Shown here: piece by piece, positions 1-13,735 of the stretch | Position numbering within the stretch: position 1 is the first letter of the stretch | How the letters are laid out: every line of letters begins with the position of its first letter | Assembly (NCBI GenBank): GCA_051294375.1 | Contig: CM119267.1 | Coordinates: 14,873,694 to 14,937,693 of the forward strand | Direction: 5' to 3' | Source of the DNA: Paraspadella gotoi | Lineage: Eukaryota > Chaetognatha | Length of the DNA stretch: 64,000 nt | Notes under the pieces: model-generated | Told to the model about the DNA's origin: nothing | The model's input: the letters and a program-made list of their open reading frames with translations, nothing else | Database searches by the model: none | Translations under genes and position numbers: made by a program

Positions 1-227
1 TGTGTCAAGCGTTGGGAAGAGGTCCACTCGCAGATTAGGAGATGACGACGGTGATGCTGATGATGATGATGATGATGACGATGATTTTTTTTTTAGTTTG
101 GTTTTTTTGGTTTGGTTCGCAAAAACCGCAAACGGGTTTAGCCCCCAACCAAAAAAGGGGATTCAGATTTTTTCAACTAGAAAACAAAATGTTAAACGAA
201 ATTACGTAGTTAACTGTTTATTGACGT

Positions 228-577
228 TTGCACGTTTTCGATACCACAAACAAAGAAGAAAATGTAAGAAGAGAAAGAAAAACAATTGAATTTCCGAAAT
301 CGACAAACGGCAAAGAGAGTTTCATCGATGCGACATTAAAGTCTCCGCACTTTTTTAAGCGTAGAAAGTTTGACAGATCTGCGAGTTTCATCCAAGTAAG
401 ATTAATTTCCAACCGTCTCATCTCATTTCTAAACTAATTTTTAACATTTTTTTTCCGCCATAATTTCTCCAGGAAAAACTGAGGGACGGATGGACCGGTA
501 GTAAAGTCACATTAGAATCGAGCGTATCCGAAGAGAAAAATAAAAAAAAAAAGCTTCCCAGGGCATTTAAAGAATAA
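228..577 (+). CDS. 3' end of an unidentified gene (two probable exons)
   Basis: An open frame runs to a donor at 396 (CAA|GTAAGA). It continues in phase 0 from an acceptor ending at 472 (TTTCTCCAG) through 473-577, closing on TAA at 575-577. The two pieces read as a basic, Ser/Lys-rich tail with no domain I recognise. The 5' boundary of the first exon is uncertain, and 228 is only the first in-frame Met-like position. An Asp-rich stretch at about 38-84 could belong to an earlier exon. Support is phase agreement and good splice sites only, so this could be chance. Confidence 0.35.
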
Positions 578-2111
<1,534 letters not shown>

Positions 2112-2117
2112 TTTATT
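2112..2117 (-). terminator. Probable poly(A) signal of the Galpha gene
   Basis: TTTATT on the + strand is AATAAA on the transcript strand, about 165 bases beyond the Galpha stop codon. Confidence 0.5.
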
Positions 2118-2282
2118 TTTCAATGAAACAGCCAACAGTTACTTGTTGTACGCTATGACTTGTTCGAGCATCGTAGCAAATCAGAAAATGCGATATAAAA
2201 AACAAGCATCAAGTTCAAAATAAACGACATAGCAGATGTGGTAAAAAATATTGCCCCCTGATGGCAGCCGTCGTCGATGAGG

Positions 2283-5200
2283 TCAAAACAAACCGGTGTC
2301 TCTCAGGTTGTTGTTGATGATGACGTCGGTGATGGCGTCGAAGACGAACTGGATGTTGGTGGTGTCCGTGGCGCAGGTCATCTGGGTGTAGATCTCTTTG
2401 GCGGGACTCTTGTTGATGAGCTCGAATTGTTTCTGGATGTAACGCGCGCAGGCGCAGAACTCTTGCGGACCCCTGTACTCTGGGAAAGCGACGGTGAGCG
2501 GAGAAGACTTAATCTTTTCTTCGAAAAGATCCTTTTTGTTGAGGAGGAGGATGATGGAGGTGTTGGCGAACCATCTGGCGGGAAAGGTTGTGATTGGTTG
2601 AATCAAATGTTTTGAAAAAAATACTTTTTTTCTTAATCATATTTTTCTTTAAATTAATATTAACACACTTCTGTTTCTGCCTCTATTTTTAATTTCAAAC
2701 GTCGCCATGCAGTTAAATGTGTTATCTTTTATGTTTATGTACATTGTTTTACTTACCTGCTGTTACAAATGGAATCGAAAAGCTTGAGTGACTCGTGCAT
2801 CCGGTTCACGGATTCCTCTTCGTAGAGGGACTGATTAGAGAAAAAAAAAGGAATGAAAGCTCAGAAAACGCAGAGAACTCCGTCGAGAGAGAGTCAAGAC
2901 GATCATCGTCGTCGAATTGCCTGATCGTATTCGCTCATGTTGACGCAGAAGATGATGGCGGCGACGCCTTCGAAACAGTGAATCCACTTTTTCCGCTCGG
3001 ATCTTTGGCCGCCGACGTCAAACAGTTTGAAGTTAAAGTTTTTGAAGGAGAAGCACACCTTGGAATTTAATGGGAAGGGGGAGGTTTAGATCGCGGTAGA
3101 CAGGAATTTCGAAATACGTATCTAAACTATAATGAGCCACTCATTGTAGAGCAGGGGAAATTTAAAGTTAACATAGAAAGCGTTCCATCTGTCAGGGCTT
3201 GTAAAAAATGTTTCTTTAATAACATAATAATTGAAGCGGAAATAAAACAATAATAATGGAAATAAAAAGAAAACAGGTTAAAAACCTCGACGATGCCGGT
3301 CGTTTTGACTCGAGTGTGAAGGATATCCTGATCGGTGGGCATGTAGTCTTCTCTCCCGATTCGATCCAAACCGTCGAGAAAATATTTGGCGCAATCCATC
3401 AACTGATACTCGTTAGATCTGAAGAAGAGAAAGAGCTATGGGCGATTGAAGTCTATCGAACTGCAACAACAACAACAAAAACAAATAAAAACAACAACAA
3501 AGGTAATATTAATTAATAATAACTTCAATTAAAAAAGACCACGAAACAGCAACAAAACAACAAAAACAAAACAACAATAACAAAAAAAGACCCACAACAC
3601 TAACGACAACGTAACTCTCGCAATCCGTCTTTGATAATAGTGCTTTTGACAATGGACACCTCGCCCCGCCGGAAGCTCCCTGACCCTTACACCTAATAAT
3701 AGCACTCGACAAGATTTTCCCGCAACACCCAGGTCGAAGCGTCACCTGGCGAAGCACTTCTGGACACCCTCGTCAACCCAGAGGCTCTTCATGGCGTCGA
3801 GGGTCTCCAGGGAAAAGAGTTTTGAGTCGTCGAATCTCGCCATCACTTCGAGGACCAGCGATGATTTGGCGGAGAGCGACGAATCGGCGAAGGCGATGCC
3901 GAGAGTGCCTGGAGGAAGGGCGAGGTTACATGGTAAATCCTCTTCGGGGGGGGGTTGGGTTTTATATATATCGGGAGATATATAAGAGTGGACTCCGATG
4001 TTGCTCAATATTTGAAATAAACGAAAATTATAATAGTTAAGTGGAGTAATATAAATATGAACAAAAATACAGATAACCCTAACAAAAGTTTGTTCCAAAG
4101 GAGATAGTAAATTCTCTAAGGCAAAAAATCAAAGATATCGTCTCAAAACCGTCTCAGAAAACTTGACTTTTGCCTCTTTAACTTAATCATACCTTAATCT
4201 TTGTGATTTAGACAAAAACAAGTCTTGTTCTTCTTTACTCATTTCATTAATCAAGTTTGTTTTTATTAACACAAACGCTGATTAAACTAAAAAAGCATGT
4301 TCTCAGGATTTTAACACACTTTTTTTCTGTTCTTTTCAAACAGAACAAGATTAGAGCCGAGATCTCCATTTATTAGCTTAACTATATTTGTAATGTTCGC
4401 AGTCTGAATTTGCTAAGATGTCAATGAGAATCCCTTCTTTCTTTTCATAATCTGGGAATTAAACTTGAACGCGATTTTAATCGTTACAACAAAATAAAGT
4501 TTTCTTTAGATCGGACAAGGTCTCGAATCAATATCCGATTAAAAAAAAATAGCCATCCGAACGCTGCAGTCGCCGGCTTTATCTGACAACAAATACGATC
4601 TATTTATTTTGAAATGAACCTTGCTCGATCACATGACCTTTTTTCGGATCCCAAACTTTGTATATACAAGATCAGACTGGCTTTAGAAAAGCTCTGTTTT
4701 GAATATTTTGAATACTGGTGTTTTATCTTGTTAATTGATATTATTTAATTTTCCATTTGTGTAGGGCCGAAGAAAGGTACCATGGACACGTTGGAAATAG
4801 CAATAGACCAAGGTGAGACGTTTTCAGGACTTCTGAAAAAAAGCAACATGTTAATTTTAACTTTTAACCATCAGTCGGAGAGACTTCGAGAAACGGAAGA
4901 ACGGAGAATGTACGGACGGACGAGTCGACCGACGGACGCCCTGTCGTCATTACGAAACCGAGGACCGATTCGGCTCCGGTCAGAATCGACAACGGAACCA
5001 ACCTGCGCATTCTATTTATTGGTAATTATCTCACGCCAAAATGAATACATTTTTATTTTTCTTATTTATTACAAATTTGTCATCACTTCATGATGAATGA
5101 ACCTTTGCACAAATTTTATAGTTGTCTACGGCGGCGCGATGAAGCTTCTTGACTTTATCTTCGATTGGCTCGTCGCCGTGGAAACGGCCAGCTCTCAGTA

Positions 5201-8200
5201 CAGCGACAGGATTTTTGGCAACGTCCTCATCTTGGAACGAAATATCGGTCAGTTAAATAATTTTGAATGTAATGGTAAATTGGAAGATTGGGAGTTCATT
5301 TGACTAAGTGATGTTTTAAACTCGGTTACTTTGTCTTTAGGTTTCGTCATGGTGGCCATGATGCTGGTAGCGGGATTTCGCGTCGCACTGGCCGAATTTG
5401 AGGCTTTGGAAGCCTGGGTCCGAATTCCCTTGGCCATTCTGCTGTCTCCCGTGGCCACAATGAAGACCATTTGGCTCAGAATTAAAATTTTTCAGAGCCT
5501 TCCCAAGGATCAGTGAGTCTTCGCTTTTAGTAAGATCAACACATTCAAGATTGGTTGCACTCTTTCACTCCTGCAGATGGGGCCTCCTCAATGCGGACCC
5601 TGAAATCAATAGAATGACGGAAATGCTGCTGGAAGCCGATGTTTTGGTGGCCAAGTGGGAATGCGGCCCGCAAATGTTTCTGACTTGCCTCAAATTAGGT
5701 AAGTGTATATATATAAAAGTGGAAGAATGTTAGGGCAGTTTGGTCAATTTACATATATGTGCATTGAGCAATGGAGTAGATATATCTTGATTCTTGAGAC
5801 GCCTCTTCCAAGCCAAGGGGCATATCAGATTTCCTCACAATAGAGGTTACCCTCCAGGACTCGCCCATAAGCTCAATCTCATCGATTTTATCTCTATCCT
5901 GACATCCGTCCTCTGGCTGGCCCGATCCCTCGTCTCCCTCCACGCCCATCTACGCCGTAAATCCCGCGAAACTCCCCACGGATTCGCGGCGCGCTTCGTC
6001 CTCGTCGTCGCCGTCGCCTTCTTCGTCCTGGCCGGTGTCATCGCCGGGGCCGTTTTCTCCTTCGAGAGCGAGCGAGACGGCGTCTTCGGCCCGCATCGCC
6101 GCTTCGCCGACGAAGAATCGGCGCCCGGTCTGCTCTTCATCTGCGTCGTTCTGCCGCTGATACTGACGATCCTGTCGCTGGCCTCGGTGCCGCACCTTAC
6201 ATTCGGCGTAGTTCGATACGACGCCGCCCATCTGCAGGCGTTGGCCACGCCCATGTCGGACGTGATGCTCCTGCGTAGATTCAGCGTCGTCTCTCTGACG
6301 CTCTTCGTCAACGCGTTCTCGTCCATTTTCTTCGTTTATCGCGACAACTACCCGGACGACGACTCGATCTTTCTAGCCGGACGGACCCACTACGCTTCGG
6401 ACGAGGACTCTGAGATTCCCTGGGCGAGAATGGATTTTAAGGTGAGCCCTTTTTTTTTTTCGTCTAAACCTGCTTTCTCACGAGTTTAACCTTTTATTCA
6501 CGATTCATTTTCTGTTTTTAATTTTTTTTAAAAACGGCTCTTTATCAACCTTCGAATGTTATTCACAATTTTTCAACTTTGACGCTTTTTCGCCTTCCCC
6601 GTGTGAGAAGCTGGTATTTTTGGGCTAATAATTCGAGATTTCCCACTGTTTTTTACTCCTCTTCATCCATCTCGATGTCGCTCTTAATTATCCGAGGACA
6701 ATCTTTGTCCTCGTTTCAAAGTTAAACATTTGTCTCCAATGATTTTTTTTTGACGTTTTGACAGTTTAATTTTTTTCTGAAAATACGGGCAAATTACCAC
6801 CGTGAAAAAATGTCTTCAAACGCCTATTATAATTTCGAAGCAAACATGTTGGCTAATCAGTTCACCTGCGTTCCTCTCAGATCGCGAAAGGACGTTGGAA
6901 CTGCTTGATCTTCCATTGGGTCCTGTTGGTAATGGGAACCCTTTCCGCGGCCCTTCTCATGCATCTCGTGCTCACCTTCAGAGCCTTGCACGGAAACGTC
7001 ATGTACAGGGTGCTATACATCGACCTGTTAATCGCCAAGAGCAACTCTACTTTGGACAGAATGAAGAATGAGGTTACACGATCGATCTTAATTCAAATAT
7101 TTTGCAAGAGAAATAATTTGATATCTAACGATTGGTCGGCAGGTTTCGTTTTGGAAGGAACTCCATAGCGAATTGACCGAATTCGAAGAGGAAGTGTTTA
7201 AGCAAAAGGACCGCGCTCAAATGTTGATCAACGGTAGTTGATATACGTATTATATTAAGTAATCTTTAGATAATAAGTTCAACTCCTTTTCACTCCGATC
7301 AGATGACGACGAGGAAGATCGCGACGAAAATCTCGACGCCCTCCTCTCTCAACTCGTCGCCGCGGGAAACGAGATGCGAGTCTCCCACAAACTGGCGCAT
7401 TACCTCGACTCGAAGAAGCTGCGCCGCGCCGTCAGAGTCAAGCCGCAGCAGCAGTACCGCTCCAGACTCTCGTCGCTCTGTGGCCCGACGCCGGCTGCCG
7501 TTATCGTCGTCGTTTGGAGCGTCGCCGTGGCGCTTTTGGCCTGGGGAGCCGTCATACTCACCACGCCCCGCTGTCCCGACGGATTCAATCACTTTTTGCC
7601 CATCAAAGGAAAGTGTTACGCCTTCGAACAGGTATGAGCGATCGTTGTCATGAATTCAAATTATTGGAGTAAGATCAGGACTGGAAAGTCCCTAATCTTT
7701 TTGGTTTGACCCTTAGGTCGATGAGTTTATCGATTTTCCGACGGCCAAGAAACGCTGCGTCGACGAATCGGGGATTCTTGCGGAGATTTATTCTCAGAAG
7801 GAATTGGATTCCATTGAAGAATATCTGCAGCACATGAGGAACAACAGGCATGAGCTTACGAAGAACTTAATCATACTTTAAAATATTCAGTTGAATTCGT
7901 TGTATGATTTTGTATAGTAATATAATGTATAATGTAATGTATACCAGTCGAGCGTTTTGGACGGGAATGACTCGTATGCAATATTCTCCTTTCGTCGTGG
8001 AAGAGTACGTAAAGAAAAGAGCAATGCAGCCGTTGGTGTGGAATTCTACGAGGCTGGAGCCAAGCTATTCGGTAAATAAAATTCATATTATGGCCGGGTT
8101 GCCTGTGATGCCCATCTCATGCATCTCACTGTTGGCTTTGGGAGCTTCCGACCCTCAGTGACTCCTCCTGTCACTGGCGCGGTTACCCTAGGATGGTCTC

Positions 8201-11174
8201 GTTTTGCCAGAGGAAGTCGTTAGGACTGTGGATGGAACACAATGCCTGGGATGGTGCTTTCCTCCTCTAAGCCAATGCTATTGGCTGAACGATTGTGGAT
8301 ATGAGGTGGTGTGAATATACCGCCACAATATACTAATAATTGGGGATTCAATCGTTTTCGATCATAGTTATTAGTTACGGTTTTTAGTAATTACAAATCT
8401 TCCACCTTACAGATTCCGTGGCAGGCGGGAAACCCCAACGGCTACGGGAACTGCGTCGATGCCTTTCTAACCAAGCACGACAAGAACCTTCTGTTCAACG
8501 ACCTAATTTGCAATTGCGACAATTGCTTGGGAGCTTATCTTTGCAAATACATCACTCCAGAACAGAGAAAAGATTTGGGGAGGAAAAAGTTCCCGGACTG
8601 CGACGAAAAATACCAAGATTTTCAGTTTAAAGGCGAGGAAGATTTGTTTATCAAGAATCTTATGAAATAACGAAAGCGTTTCCCTGTCTTTTATCGGACT
8701 TTCATAAAAGTACCAAATAAATCTATTTTTTTCTCCCTGACTTTGATCAGGCTTTGGTGGTTTAAGGCCTCCTTCACTGTTATATTTTTTTCCTCCAGAC
8801 TCTTGTTACCACTACGAGCAAAGTCCCGGTTGCGGTATCTATTGGGAGACGGCCCAAGAACAATGCGAAGCCAACGGCGGCCACTTGGCGGCGTTTGAGA
8901 CGAAAGAGGAATGGATCGCCGTCAAGGAATTTCTCGTGAGCGAACCCTCTCACGGGGGCAAGAGTTGGATCGGCGCCAATGTCACCGGCGACGGGGACCG
9001 AAAGTTCCGATGGGTCACAGGAGACCTCGTCGACGACTCGTACGGCTTTCTCGGTAGTAGAGAGACGACGGCGATGCTACCCGGCGACTGTCTCATCACC
9101 GTCACGGCCGACGTCATGGACGCCGATCAAAAGGACGTCAAGTTCGGCTGGTTCGCCGCCGCTTGCTCCAAATACGGACTTCCGTTCTTGTGCGAGAAGA
9201 AGAAAACGTCTACAATGTGATAGGGCTGTTTTAAGCCTTTTCAAATTAAATTTTATTTGACTATGTGATAAGGTCTTTACTTTTTATTGATTTTTACGAC
9301 GGATGAAGTCCGATTGAATTTAAACAATGAACATCTAAACCTTTTCCGAAAGTTTACTTGAGTTTTATACTTGATTTTTAATCTCGCCAGACGGGCGAAT
9401 GCCCGAATTGGGCGAGATGTTAATTCGTTTCTGCTTCTTTTGACCGTTGGCGTCGTTGTCACGCTGTTTTAATAATGAAAATAGCTAAAGTATGGAACCA
9501 TAAGAAGCTGAAAATTGAAGTCTTTTAAATTGTTATGTTTCATATTCCTCACTCATTTGTTTGTTTTATTTATAAAATAATTTTATATATGTGGATAAGG
9601 CGCTATTGGGCTGAAAAGTTCTATCCGCAACTTCTTTACCCCCTCTAGCAGCCATAGAACGTGTCCTGGGCTTGGAACCAGACTTGAAGGTTTTCCATCC
9701 CCCAAGATGGCCACCGGGTCACAACTGAAGGTGTTATGCTTATAAGCGGGGTGAACTTATGCAATGCCCGACTACATGCCCCCAGATTGTAACCCACCCT
9801 GCACTGCTTTCAGTGGAGGGAGGGAAGTAATCTTCAGCAAGTCTATGGGCCTGGAATCAGAAGGTTAGAATACGCTCGATAGGATGGGCTCACCAGTGTG
9901 GATAAGGCGCTACGTGGGCTGAAGAGTATTATCCGCAACTTTTTTAACCCCCTCTAGCAGCTATGGAACGGGTCCTAGGCTTAGAATCAGGCTTGAGGGT
10001 TTTCCACACCCCCAAGGCGATTTACGGCTGCCCTTACGCTTCCCGTAGGGTAGGTACCGGGTTTGGATTGAACCCGGTACCTAGTGGTCATAAGCTGATG
10101 GCTTTACTCAATGAGCCACCGGGTTACAACTGAAGGTATCATGCTTATAGGCAGGGTAACTTATGCAATACCCGACTACATATATATATAGATGAGTTTA
10201 GCTCTACAGCGGCTGTCCAGCGGCTGTCCAGTTTCTCTCTTTTTCTCTCTCTCTCTCTTTTAATTATATATCTCTCTTTTTTTTTTTCGTCACAGCTTCT
10301 GATTCGTTTAAAAACTTGTTCGCTCTGCGTTGTCCAGCTTCTCTCTACATATCTTTTTCTTTTTTTATATTAATTTTCTTTGATAGTAACGTCTGGGCGA
10401 GATCATATTCTTTAAGATTTTTTTAACAAGATTTTGTTGTAGTTTTTACAACAACAAATAAATATACATGGTTTTTGGCAACATTGTTTTATGTTCTGTT
10501 TCGTTAAACGGAGGATATTTACAACCTACCATGGCCCTAAGAATGGCGGCGAGGCACTGTATAGTGTTTGAGTAAATGACTGGACGGTATCTCATGAGAT
10601 CCTCCTTGGTAAAACCCGTGTCGTGAATGATCTTCATCTGCTTGACGATGGTGCTCTTGCCCGATTCGCCAGAACCTAAGTAAAAAATTGTAAGGGCCAG
10701 TTTAAAGGTTTTGGAGAAAATGAACTGAAGCAAAAGTCTGTCGAATAAGGTTAAATGTTTTATTTGAAGTGGCGAGTAAATTTGCGAGTTTGCCATTAAA
10801 GATCGCTTTGTCTCCCTCAACTCGACTCTACCCAGTACCCACGCTTCCTCATCGCCTCCAAACACAACACCCCTTACCTTTGCGATCCATAGACACCTGC
10901 GCTTTTTCATTGTATTATCGACGTCAAACACAGCAGTTCTTCCGTATGAAAACACATGTTACAATTCAAACAATTTTACACAAACATAAAAATATCGATC
11001 GCCTACTCCTTATTCCACGTTCATCGAAAGTTTCGGTCAGATTGAAAACTTCACTTACCCAACAACAACAACTTGACGTCCCTCTGATTCGTTTCCTGTC
11101 GTTTTCCAAAGTTTTCTCTATGGTCCTCGACTTATTCATGGCCGCCCGTTCGTCCAAGCTGACCGAGCAGCCAT
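2283..11174 (-). CDS. Heterotrimeric G-protein alpha subunit, Gi/o class
   Basis: GTP-binding switch that couples seven-helix receptors to effectors at the inner plasma membrane. Seven exons are seen: 11174-11059, 10675-10530, 3908-3746, 3418-3286, 3058-2921, 2830-2757 and 2574-2283. All G-box motifs are visible: the P-loop [15 protein letters not shown] in switch I with the catalytic Arg; [12 protein letters not shown] in switch II with the catalytic Gln; NKKD; and TCATDT. The C-terminus is LRDTGLF, so the usual pertussis-toxin cysteine at position -4 is threonine. As assembled, exon 1 does not translate. [11 protein letters not shown] is one base out of frame with the [12 protein letters not shown] is shifted again, and the exon 2 to exon 3 junction is one base short. 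Adding three bases gives 1065 nt, exactly 354 codons plus stop, the normal Galpha-i length. The intron after exon 5 starts with GC (CAG|GCAATT). The 6.6-kb intron 3909-10529 holds a whole gene on the other strand. Confidence 0.93.
4782..9220 (+). CDS. XK-related-like multi-pass protein fused to C-type lectin domain(s)
   Basis: Thirteen phase-consistent exons: 4782-4812, 4875-5021, 5122-5247, 5341-5512, 5577-5698, 5846-6441, 6881-7072, 7143-7233, 7303-7631, 7717-7847, 7948-8071, 8413-8632 and 8799-9220 (2703 nt, 900 residues). A hydrophilic N-terminus leads into membrane segments. [22 protein letters not shown] and [15 protein letters not shown] resemble the first helix, the E..PQ helix and a later helix of the XK/CED-8 scramblase family. 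That assignment is inferred from memory of the family. After a short coiled coil and another membrane helix (about 7490-7560) comes a C-type lectin domain (CPDGFNHF...CYAFEQ, FWTGMTR, NDLICNC..C). A second one follows in the last exon ([19 protein letters not shown]). Two introns use GC donors (7848 and, if used, 8633). The gene lies wholly inside a Galpha intron on the opposite strand. The lectin parts are certain; the scramblase kinship is tentative. Confidence 0.7.
8094..8324. repeat. Dispersed repeat, copy 1
   Basis: About 230 bases, starting CCGGGTTGCCTGTGATGCCC and ending near GGTGTGAATATACCGCC. A second copy in the same orientation lies at 40865-41120. Both copies share blocks such as TCACTGTTGGCTTTGGG and AAGTCGTTAGGACTGTGGAT. 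This copy sits in an intron of the lectin gene. It is non-coding and I cannot assign a class. Confidence 0.85.
8413..8670 (+). CDS. Lectin-domain exon with alternative stop (short form)
   Basis: This exon completes the first C-type lectin domain (NDLICNC, AYLCKY). If it is not spliced at the weak GC donor after 8632, it reads to TAA at 8668-8670. The short form would be 772 residues with one lectin domain. Splicing at 8632 joins in phase to the second lectin exon at 8799. Confidence 0.5.
   Translation: MPWQAGNPNGYGNCVDAFLTKHDKNLLFNDLICNCDNCLGAYLCKYITPEQRKDLGRKKFPDCDEKYQDFQFKGEEDLFIKNLMK
8716..8721 (+). terminator. Probable poly(A) signal of the one-lectin form
   Basis: AATAAA lies 46 bases after the TAA at 8668-8670, which supports that exon as a genuine alternative last exon. 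The last exon of the long form has ATTAAA at 9245-9250, 25 bases after its stop. Confidence 0.5.
9591..10183 (-). mobile_element. Tandem pair of SINE-like units, one with a tRNA-like module
   Basis: Two direct copies start at 9591 and 9898, both with GTGGATAAGGCGCTA-type starts and CCCGACTACAT ends. The second copy has an extra internal block that the first lacks. On the minus strand this block contains an A box (TGGCTCATTGAG, 10107-10118) and a B box (GGTTCAATCC, 10065-10074) about 33 bases apart, as in tRNA genes and tRNA-derived SINEs. The pair lies in the large Galpha intron, downstream of the nested lectin gene. Confidence 0.75.
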
Positions 11175-13735
11175 GATCGCGTCGTTTCAGCGCCCAAACC
11201 AAATAGCGTCGCTTTATCGCCGCATTCTTAAAAAAATGTTGAACAAAATTTCGGTTTTTAGCTTTATAAAAAACATATGTCATTTACTGGAATCGAATAA
11301 ATTCGCGTGTTTGAATCGAGCTGTTCCACTAACGCAGATTGGCCCATGAAATACTAAAAAAAAATACTCCATGAACTTATGTCACGGCAAAAAGACAAGT
11401 CTGGATCGCTACGAACGACGGAAGGAGGGAGGAAATGAGTCTCTAGGAAAATAGAAATGTTCCGGAAATGGACGATCCGCTTGTATGAAATCCACGGCGC
11501 CCGGGCGTCCGGGTGTCGAGACTAATTAACGTCTCGTTTAACCCTTACCCCGATGTCCGCTAAATGAAAACTGTCAGTTATAACTGTTTCGTTATATCTA
11601 CTCGCGTTGACTCGTCGTCGTTAATGAGGTCTTCGTTATGGAAGATTGCCTTCATGATTCTTTGTTGTAGTTGTTATTGCAAGGCCGATGATTAGAAAGA
11701 CGGAACACCGATCGCTCCCGCCACCACAATTCTTTCTAGTCGTCTTCGCCGTCGACAACAAATTCCGGAACTGTAAACGATTTCCTGAATCCATGAATAA
11801 TGATCAGATTTTTCTCGAGATTTTCTCACTTTTTTCATATTTTTTATTTATTCTTGCGAATCTTGCCTTTTTTTTCAATCCTTAATAACGGTTCTATGGG
11901 ATCCAGTTTCGTTAGTCGGCGTCTTTGGCACGCGATCCCGGTTAAGGTAAAGCAAAGTTCGCTGGGATGGAATTAAAAGTTAAAACCTACTTTTTTCACT
12001 ACGGTCAGAAAAAAAATTTTAATTAAAAAAAAGGGAAAAAAACCACGAATATCACGAAATGATTAATGAATGAAATAAAACAAATTTCATCATAATTTCA
12101 AATGAATTTGTTTTTTTTTAATTTTGAAATGTGTGTAATGAGATTTGTTTTTGTTCGTTTCATGCCAAGTTTCTCCATCGATTCCGAAACCGGATGGGGT
12201 CCCATGATCTCTTAACCGCGACGAAAAAAATTTCGGGGAACAATTTTGTTTATACACCCTCGTGTGCATTCATGTACACCGATTTTAAAAGTGAATAAGT
12301 TTCAATTGGGTCGCTTTTTGTTTATCACGGCTTTGATTATTTTATATAGTTTATAAAACTTCTCTTTTTAAAAAATAGACGTATTAAAAAAATCCAACTT
12401 CAATCATTTATGTGTGCACATTTATTGATTTTTGTCGAAGCTCAGAAGAAAATATCCCGGTAACAAGGTTTAAGTTCATAATTACCTTCCTGAGAATTAG
12501 CCCAATTTCTTGACCCGTTATTGCATCCTCGCTCTAAATAAAAGTCGTATAATTTCGAGCGACCATCTCATTGTAGAAGTCACCCAGGAAAGTAAATTTT
12601 AATATATGTACTTTTATTCGTATCATTGTTAATAAAAACGAATTGCCCTTTTAATTTGATAACTGCCGTTAATTAACGAGGTACTGATAATAATCCTGAA
12701 ATCTAAAATGTTCCAATGATCAGAGGCCATGTATCTCCTTTAATAATTTTATTTTATCACTCCGGAAAAAAAATTAGCGGCAATTAAACGAATATCTAAA
12801 ACCGGACATAAACACGAAGAAAAATATTTAGCGTCGTCACGAACGCATTTTTATTTATTCTCTATCGAAATAAATTGGTTGGATGAAATAAAGTCAAGAG
12901 ACTATAATTAAATCTATATTTTTTTTAAACAATGTTTGACTCTCACCTTCCATTGTAAACATCGATACTGGATTTGTCACGATCTGCTTTGCGCGAGCAC
13001 GACTGGCAAACCTACGTCAAGACTGGCAAAAAGAATCAAAGCCGTTAGCGGCTCAACAAAGTCACGTATGGCAACAAAACGAACGAATCGCTCTGGTTTT
13101 TTATGTCACTAAAAGCTAATTGAACTTTTTTTTTTCGATTGCTTTTCGATTTAAAAATTTTAAACAAAAACTACTTTTTTTACTGAACCGGGGAAAAATC
13201 TCTCGGTTGCCTTTCCTCTAATCTGTGAATTACCTTGCGTGTTCACTAAAATTCGGGTTTCTTAACCCGAAAAGTGACCGTAAGTTACCGTATTTTTTTG
13301 CTCTTTTTTTATTTTCTTTATTTTTTTTATTTTGTTGCTGTTCTTGGTTGTTAATGACGAAGAAGTTTATTTTTATTTCAGAATAAACTCTAACCGTCAC
13401 AAGTCATTATACAAAAGCGCACCTAAACTTACGTAATAACAATAAGCAATTCTCAAAGTCACAAGAGAAAAAAAAATCTCAAAAAACAAGTGAATCCATT
13501 CCGAAGTGCAATTGTACAGTGAAACCGCCTATAGTGCAAAAATCTTCCCCCTCTCCGACAACAAAACGGGAAAGTGCGAAGGCTTTGGAACCGAACAATG
13601 ATGTTGTGGCCTCTGCAATATAAACTGACTAAAAAAACATGATATTCTAAGGAATACGAGCTTCTGCGGATTCCAGTGATACTAACATAATCTCCGTCGC
13701 TGTTTTCTTTTAAAATCAAAAAACATATAAACAAA
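11175..13735. other. Spacer between divergent genes
   Basis: This 2.6-kb AT-rich region separates the start of the Galpha gene (-) from the start of the kinesin gene (+), so it should hold both promoters. I see no gene, RNA or clear repeat in it. Confidence 0.6.

Noticed and set aside
5847-6326. 159-codon minus-strand frame in the Galpha intron
   Set aside because: Antisense of the membrane-segment exon of the nested gene, whose + frame is supported by phase and hydrophobic segments.
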